Below are positions 58,828 through 64,000 of a stretch of DNA of 64,000 bases, in pieces; the stretch's first letter is position 1, and the number at the start of each line of letters is the position of its first letter. Source of the DNA: Pseudochelatococcus lubricantis (GTDB lineage Bacteria > Pseudomonadota > Alphaproteobacteria > Rhizobiales > Beijerinckiaceae). Made by a program: the position numbers and the translations under genes. Where the stretch lies: the NCBI RefSeq assembly GCF_011762225.1, contig NZ_JAASQI010000002.1, positions 558,001 to 622,000 of the forward strand, in the 5' to 3' direction. The notes beneath the pieces were generated by a model. It had not been told where the DNA came from. It saw nothing but the letters and a program-made list of their open reading frames with translations, and ran no database searches.

Positions 58828-58956
58828 ATGAGGACGACTGGGATCCTTATCGGAGGGATCAGGGACAAAGACGCGCTCGACGCGGCAGAAAGGGTTGTCA
58901 TGCGGCTCGGCGGAGGCGGCCCTGTCCATCGAGGCGGTTGCGAGAGAGGCGGGGGA
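58828..58956 (+). pseudogene. Decayed TetR-family regulator, N-terminal fragment with frameshift
   Basis: The first frame gives DKDALDAAERVVMRLGGGG; one extra C near 58920 then moves the reading to LSIEAVAREAG. These match DDVLDAAERVIVRLGAAG / LSIDAVAREAG of the intact TetR gene at 63726. Similarity stops after about 58956 and a stop follows. It looks like the relic of an ancestral repressor copy or a duplication of it, next to the pump. Confidence 0.68.
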
Positions 58957-59229
58957 GAACTGTACGGCCGTTTCCATGAATGGCCCGGGAGTATCCGGAT
59001 ACCGTGGTTACCCGTGGCGCCCGGTCGTGGCCGTGCTGCTGGCTGACCCCGCTCTTCCCGGCTTCTGTTGAATGGGGCTTCTCGACTTTAATCGCCGGGA
59101 TCGGACGAAGCGGCTGCGCATTCCCGATGAAATCCAGATGGTCTTCGTATCATTTCCGGCGCTGAAGTGGCGCTCCGGAACGACCCCGGCCCGACTGACC
59201 GGACAAAAATAGTTTTGAGGCGTAACTTC

Positions 59230-60417
59230 ATGAATAGCAGACAGAGAATCCGGGCGCGTGCCGGGATAGTGTTCCTCGCGGCGTCGATCGGGCTGATTCC
59301 GGTATCTTCGGCGCTTGCGCAGGCGGAGGGCGGTATGCCGCCTCCCGCCGTCGGCGTCCTGACCTTGCAGACGCGCGCCGTTCCGGTAGTCAGCGAACTG
59401 CCCGGCCGCATCGCCGCGACGCGCGTTTCGGAAGTGCGGGCGCGCGTCTCGGGCATCTTGCAGGATCGTGTGTTCGAGCAGGGAACGCTCGTCCGCGAAG
59501 GGGATATCCTCTACCATATCGATCCGAAACTGTTCCAGGCACGGGTCGCCAGCGCCGAGGCGATGTTGCAGAAGGCGAGGGCGGGGCAGTTGCACGCCCG
59601 CCAGCAGCTGGAGCGGCAGAAGACGCTCCGGGACCGCGAGGCGACGAGCGGCGTGCAGTACGACGCAGCGGCGGTCACGCTCGCCCAGGCCGATGCCGAT
59701 GTGGCGCTTGCCCAGGCGGCGCTCGACGAGGCGCGCATCAACCTCGGCTATACCGACGTGAAGGCGCCGATCACCGGCATCATCGGTGGGGCGCTCGTCA
59801 CCGAGGGCGCGCTGGTGACGGCGGACGGCACGCAGAACCTCGCGCTGATCCAGCAGATTGATCCGGTCTACGCCGATTTCACGCAATCCTCCTCGCAACT
59901 GCTGGCGCTCAAGCGCGCTGTGGACGAGGGCAAACTCGACAGCCCCGCGCCGGCGCAGGCCCGCGTCGAACTCGTGTTCGACGACGGCAGGGTCTATGCG
60001 CAGCCGGGCCGGCTGCTCTTCTCCAGCGCGAGTGTGGACACGACCACCGGCCAGGTGACGCTGCGCGCCGAATTTCCGAACCCGAAGGGCGATCTGCTTC
60101 CGGGTCTCTATGTCCGTGTCCGCGCCGAACAGGCGGTGCGGCAGGACGCGATCGTCATCCCCCAGCGCGCCGTGATCCGCACCCCGGACGGAAAGGCACA
60201 AGTCTACGTGGTGACGGACGACGCCACCGCGCAGGTCCGGGACGTCGAGCTGGGCCTCTCCGTCGGCAATGAATGGATCGTGGAGCACGGCCTGAAGAGC
60301 GGCGAGCGGGTGATTGTGGACGGCGTACAGAAGGCGCAGCCGGGCGGCAAGGTGTCGCCCGAAGCGCAACACGTCAAGACGGACGCGGCCACCGCTTCCG
60401 GCGGGCAGGTGCAGTGA
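59230..60417 (+). CDS. RND efflux periplasmic adaptor (AcrA/MexA/BepD-like)
   Basis: 395 residues. Signal peptide about residues 10-32 (GIVFLAASIGLIPVSSALAQ) with no lipobox Cys, unlike AcrA lipoproteins. Barrel and hairpin elements follow: ELPGRIAATRVSEVRARVSG, the coiled-coil hairpin (QARVASAEAMLQKARAGQLH, ~96-170), GYTDVKAPITGIIGGALVTEG, then the membrane-proximal domain. It joins the RND pump to an outer-membrane channel encoded elsewhere. ATG 59230 has GAGG upstream; an earlier frame start at 59167 is rejected as it precedes the signal peptide. Followed by the pump with one base of overlap. Confidence 0.92.
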   Translation: MNSRQRIRARAGIVFLAASIGLIPVSSALAQAEGGMPPPAVGVLTLQTRAVPVVSELPGRIAATRVSEVRARVSGILQDRVFEQGTLVREGDILYHIDPKLFQARVASAEAMLQKARAGQLHARQQLERQKTLRDREATSGVQYDAAAVTLAQADADVALAQAALDEARINLGYTDVKAPITGIIGGALVTEGALVTADGTQNLALIQQIDPVYADFTQSSSQLLALKRAVDEGKLDSPAPAQARVELVFDDGRVYAQPGRLLFSSASVDTTTGQVTLRAEFPNPKGDLLPGLYVRVRAEQAVRQDAIVIPQRAVIRTPDGKAQVYVVTDDATAQVRDVELGLSVGNEWIVEHGLKSGERVIVDGVQKAQPGGKVSPEAQHVKTDAATASGGQVQ

Positions 60418-63400
60418 TGGCGAGGTTCTTCATCTATCGGCCGATCCTGGCCTGGGTTTTCGCGATCTTCATCTCTCTCGCCGGGGTCATCGCGCTGCCG
60501 CTGCTCCCGGTGGCGCAGTATCCCAAGGTCGCGCCGCCGCAGCTCACCATCTCGACGAGCTATCCCGGGGCGTCGCCGCAGGAGATCTATCAGGGCGTGA
60601 CCCGCCAGATCGAGGAGGAGCTGAACGGCGTCGACGGTCTGATGTACTTCGAATCCACGTCCGATGCGACAGGCTCCATCAGCATCACTGCGACCTTCAA
60701 GGCAGGGACCGACATCGATCAGGCTTCGGTCGATGTCCAGAACGCCATTCGCCGCGTCGAGCCGCGCTTGCCGCAGACCGTGAAATCGCAGGGCATCAAT
60801 GTCGAGGAAGCGGGCGCCGGCTTCCTGATGCTCGTCTCGCTCAGCTCGACGGACGGCAGGCTGGACGATGTCGGCCTCGGCGACTACCTGACGCGCAACG
60901 TGCTCGGCGAACTGCGGCGCATTGACGGTGTCGGCCGCGCGCAGCTCTTCGCCGCGCAACGCGCCATGCGCATCTGGATCGATCCCGACAAGATGGTCGG
61001 CTACAACATCACGACGGCCGATATCGGCGCCGCGATCGCCGCGCAGAATGCGCAGGTCGCCGCCGGCCAGATCGGGGCGGCGCCCAATCCCGTCAGCCAG
61101 GATCTGACCGCGACCGTTCTCGTCGAGGGTCAGCTGACCGATCCCGAAGAGTTCTCCGCCATCATCCTGCGCGCCAACCCGGACGGCTCCACCGTCCGCT
61201 TGCGGGATGTGGCGCGGATCGACATCGGCGCGGAAGTCTACAACTTTTCCAGCCGACTGAACGGCAAGCCCTCAGCGGCGGCCGCCATCCAGCTTTCGTC
61301 GACCGGCAACGCCGTCGCCACCGCAAACGCCGTAAAGGCCAAGATGGCGGAGCTGTCGCGCTTCTTCCCCGCCGGCATCGCGTATTCCATTCCCTACGAC
61401 ACCAGCCCGTTCGTCACGGCCTCGATCGAGAAGGTCATCCATACGCTTCTTGAGGCCGTGGCACTCGTCTTCGTCGTGATGTTCGTGTTCCTGCAGAACT
61501 TCCGCTACACCATCATTCCGACGCTCGTCGTGCCCGTGGCGCTGCTCGGCACCTGCGCCGTCATGCTGGCGACGGGCTTCTCCATCAACGTGTTGACGAT
61601 GTTCGCCATGGTGCTGGCCATCGGCATCCTCGTCGACGATGCGATCGTTGTCGTCGAGAACGTCGAGCGCATCATGGCGGAGGAGGGGCTGTCGCCGAGG
61701 GCGGCGACGCTGAAGGCCATGAGCCAGATCACCGGCGCCATTCTCGGCATCACGCTGGTCCTGTCCTGCGTGTTCATGCCGATGGCCTTCTTTCCCGGGT
61801 CGACGGGCATCATCTATCGCCAGTTCAGCCTGACCATGGTCGTTTCGATCCTGTTCTCGGCCTTCCTGGCACTGTCGCTGACGCCGGCGCTCTGCGCCAC
61901 CTTCCTGAAGCCGATCGCCCACGGACATCACGAGAAAGGCGGCCTCGGCGGCTGGTTCAACCGCAAGTTCGACAGGCTCACGCGCGGCTATTCCGGCATC
62001 ATCACCGGCATGGCGCGCCGCGCCGGGCGGATGATGGTGGTCTATCTCGCGCTCGTCGTCGGACTCGGCTACCTGTTCGTCAAGCTGCCGGGCGGCTTCG
62101 TGCCGAACGAGGATCAGGGCTTCCTGATCGTCGACGTGCAGGGGCCGCCGGAGGCGAGCCGCAACCGCACGCTCGCCTCGCTGGAGCAGATCGAAAAAAT
62201 CTTCGCGGCGGAGCCTGCGGTCGAGAACGTCGTCGCCATCCAGGGCTTCAGCTTTTCCGGCACCGGGCCCAACGCGGCGCTCGTGTTCGTCACCCTCAAG
62301 GACTGGGCCGAACGCGGCGAGGGCAGCAGCGTCCAGGAGATCGCCGACCGGGCCAACATGCAGCTCTTCGGGCTGAAGGATGCGACAAGCTTCGCCCTGT
62401 CCCCGCCGCCGATCGAGGGCTTCGGCACATCGAATGGCTTCACCTTCCGCCTGCAGGACCGCGGCGGCAAGGGGCAGGCCGCACTCAACGCTGCCGCCGG
62501 GGAACTGATGGCCAAGGCCACGCAGTCGGGCCTTATCGTCGGCGTCAGGCCGGAGGGCATGCCGGATGCGGCGCAGCTCATGCTCGTCATCGACCGCGAG
62601 AAGGCCAACACCTTCGGCGTGACCTTCGCCGACATCAACGACACCATCACCGCCAACCTCGGCTCGTCGTACATCAACGACTTTCCGAACACGGGCCGCA
62701 TGCAGCGCGTGATCGTGCAGGCGCAGGACAAGGACCGCCTGCAGGCGGAGGACCTGCTGAAGCTCAACGTCCGCAATGTGCATGGGGGGATGGTGCCGCT
62801 GTCGTCCTTCGCCATCGGCGAATGGCGCAAGGGCGCGGCGCAGATCGTCGGCTACAACGGCTATCCGACCGTGCGCATCACCGGCGAGCCGGCTGCCGGC
62901 GTCTCCTCCGGCGCCGCCATCGCCGAAATGGAGCGCCTCGCGGCCGCGCTGCCGGAAGGTTTCGGCTTCGAATGGACGGGCCAGTCGCTGGAGGAGATCA
63001 CCTCCGGCAACCAGGCGCCGATGCTCTTCGGCCTCAGCATCCTGTTCGTCTTCCTGCTGCTGGCGGGGCTCTACGAAAGCTGGTCCATCCCGCTGTCGGT
63101 CATGCTGGTCGTGCCGCTCGGGGTTATCGGCTGCGTTCTCGCCGTCGTGATGCGCGGGATGCCGAACGACATCTACTTCAAGGTCGGCCTCATCGCCATC
63201 ATCGGCCTGTCGGCCAAGAACGCGATCCTGATCGTGGAGTTCGCCAAGGACTACTATGCCGAGGGCAGATCGCTCGTCGACTCGGCCGTCGACGCTGCCC
63301 GTGTACGCTTCCGTCCGATCGTCATGACGTCGCTCGCCTTCACGCTCGGCGTGGTGCCGCTCGCCATCGCCACCGGCCCGAGCGCGGCGAGCCAGAACGC

Positions 63401-63572
63401 CATCGGCACCGGTGTGCTCGGCGGCATGATCTCGGCCACGGTCCTGGCGGTCTTCTTCGTCCCCGCCTTTTTCGTGTTCGTGCTGAAGCTGTTCCGCACC
63501 AGGCCGAAGAAGCTCGATTCCGATGCGGAAAGCTTGCCCCCGCAGTCCGCATCGCTTCCCCACTCGGTCTGA
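60417..63572 (+). CDS. RND multidrug efflux transporter, HAE1 family (AcrB/MexB/BepE-like)
   Basis: 1051 residues, the family length. N-terminal MARFFIYRPILAWVFAIFIS. Twelve-span plan with two large periplasmic loops; TM4 carries the paired charge motif LAIGILVDDAIVVVENVERI (proton relay Asp-Asp), and the second half shows GLIAIIGLSAKNAILIVEFA. Proton-driven export of drugs, bile-salt-like or aromatic compounds. The GC-rich hairpin at 63585-63615 probably closes the operon. Confidence 0.95.
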   Translation: MARFFIYRPILAWVFAIFISLAGVIALPLLPVAQYPKVAPPQLTISTSYPGASPQEIYQGVTRQIEEELNGVDGLMYFESTSDATGSISITATFKAGTDIDQASVDVQNAIRRVEPRLPQTVKSQGINVEEAGAGFLMLVSLSSTDGRLDDVGLGDYLTRNVLGELRRIDGVGRAQLFAAQRAMRIWIDPDKMVGYNITTADIGAAIAAQNAQVAAGQIGAAPNPVSQDLTATVLVEGQLTDPEEFSAIILRANPDGSTVRLRDVARIDIGAEVYNFSSRLNGKPSAAAAIQLSSTGNAVATANAVKAKMAELSRFFPAGIAYSIPYDTSPFVTASIEKVIHTLLEAVALVFVVMFVFLQNFRYTIIPTLVVPVALLGTCAVMLATGFSINVLTMFAMVLAIGILVDDAIVVVENVERIMAEEGLSPRAATLKAMSQITGAILGITLVLSCVFMPMAFFPGSTGIIYRQFSLTMVVSILFSAFLALSLTPALCATFLKPIAHGHHEKGGLGGWFNRKFDRLTRGYSGIITGMARRAGRMMVVYLALVVGLGYLFVKLPGGFVPNEDQGFLIVDVQGPPEASRNRTLASLEQIEKIFAAEPAVENVVAIQGFSFSGTGPNAALVFVTLKDWAERGEGSSVQEIADRANMQLFGLKDATSFALSPPPIEGFGTSNGFTFRLQDRGGKGQAALNAAAGELMAKATQSGLIVGVRPEGMPDAAQLMLVIDREKANTFGVTFADINDTITANLGSSYINDFPNTGRMQRVIVQAQDKDRLQAEDLLKLNVRNVHGGMVPLSSFAIGEWRKGAAQIVGYNGYPTVRITGEPAAGVSSGAAIAEMERLAAALPEGFGFEWTGQSLEEITSGNQAPMLFGLSILFVFLLLAGLYESWSIPLSVMLVVPLGVIGCVLAVVMRGMPNDIYFKVGLIAIIGLSAKNAILIVEFAKDYYAEGRSLVDSAVDAARVRFRPIVMTSLAFTLGVVPLAIATGPSAASQNAIGTGVLGGMISATVLAVFFVPAFFVFVLKLFRTRPKKLDSDAESLPPQSASLPHSV

Positions 63573-63584
63573 GTGAGCGGAGGG

Positions 63585-63615
63585 CCCCCCACCCGCCCCA
63601 CCCCCGGGTGGGGGG
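63585..63615 (+). terminator. GC-rich hairpin after the RND pump
   Basis: CCCCCCACCCG (63585-63595) pairs with CGGGTGGGGGG (63605-63615), an 11-base stem and 9-base loop, 12 bases after the pump stop codon. No U-tract. Confidence 0.5.
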
Positions 63616-63725
63616 CGAACATTCCATTCGCTCCCGTCCGGAAAGGTTGCCGGCGGGGCCTTGTCGTCATGTCCGGGTGAATGCGATAGACGTCATGGAG
63701 CTTGATCGTCTCGGAGGGTGCCAGG

Positions 63726-64000
63726 TTGGCTCGAAGCAGGAAAATCGAAGAGGATGACGTGCTCGATGCGGCGGAGCGGGTCATCGTGCGGCTGGGCGCG
63801 GCCGGCCTGTCGATCGATGCCGTCGCCCGGGAAGCAGGCATCAGCAAGGCGCGGGTCGTATACACCCACAAGTCCAAGAGAGCGCTCCTTGAGGCGCTGA
63901 TCGACCGCCGATTGAAGGCGGAGAAGCTGCGCACGCGCGAGATCGTCGAGGTCAGCCGGGACACGCCGCATCCGGAGCTTTTCGGCCGGATCGCTGCGGC
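63726..64000 (+). CDS. TetR family regulator, 3' end beyond window
   Basis: Starts TTG GCT CGA, with GGAGGG about 8 bases upstream. 91 residues visible: DNA-binding domain with VLDAAERVIVRLGAAGLSID and AVAREAGISKARVVYTHKSK. It is downstream of the RND pump on the same strand, after the terminator. The homologous remnant upstream of the pump makes this the likely repressor of the efflux operon, comparable to BepR/AcrR. Confidence 0.8.
   Translation, partial: MARSRKIEEDDVLDAAERVIVRLGAAGLSIDAVAREAGISKARVVYTHKSKRALLEALIDRRLKAEKLRTREIVEVSRDTPHPELFGRIAA

Overview
The window looks like chromosome of a GC-rich alphaproteobacterium, most likely Hyphomicrobiales (Phyllobacteriaceae-type relatives). 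The evidence is codon use, the N-methylglutamate methylamine genes, a Brucella-like RND pump arrangement, and mosaic intergenic palindromes of the kind seen in rhizobia. No tRNA or rRNA gene and no insertion sequence was recognised.

Layout. (1) 1-4287: an iron/solute-type ABC importer on the minus strand (permease, binding protein, cut-off ATPase) with a FadR-type GntR regulator that has a perfect TGGTC-A-GACCA operator in front of it. (2) 4375-16096: a complete type I-C CRISPR-Cas locus, cas3-[GIY-YIG gene]-cas5c-cas8c(with nested cas11c)-cas7c-cas4-cas1-cas2, a leader, and an array of 49 full repeats, 49 spacers and a decayed terminal repeat. A foreign-looking 49% GC GIY-YIG gene lies behind a hairpin between cas3 and cas5c. 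Two spacers are identical except for one base in the seed. (3) 16149-25530: two alpha/beta hydrolases, an unknown membrane protein, MgtC, an NhaC antiporter, and arginine deiminase with its arginine/ornithine antiporter. (4) 25913-36494: AraC and Crp/Fnr regulators, a type I sulfatase with its formylglycine-generating enzyme, a HAD phosphatase, an outer-membrane protein, a histidine phosphatase, a SARP-like regulator and a cupin.

(5) 36744-56207 is the metabolic centrepiece, a methylated-amine catabolic block. On the minus strand, from right to left: an XRE-cupin regulator, mgsA, mgsB, mgsC, gmaS, purU, folD, a GcvT-like gene, dmmA, a ferredoxin-type reductase, a haem N-demethylase, the ammonium/methylammonium transporter gene amt, and glnK. 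On the plus strand, divergent from a GATase1-AraC regulator, lies mgdABCD. Read together, dimethylamine is demethylated to methylamine. Methylamine is captured as gamma-glutamylmethylamide (GmaS) and converted to N-methylglutamate (MgsABC). N-methylglutamate is oxidised to glutamate (MgdABCD), and the one-carbon units leave through tetrahydrofolate (FolD, PurU) as formate.

(6) 56281-64000: a qorB/HxlR pair, a TetR regulator, a decayed TetR fragment beside a promoter-operator palindrome, an RND efflux adaptor and pump, and an intact TetR gene cut by the window end. The TetR fragment matches the start of that intact gene.

Interspersed are two families of palindromic intergenic elements, present near 3.3-4.5 kb, 20.2-20.4 kb and 27.0 kb.
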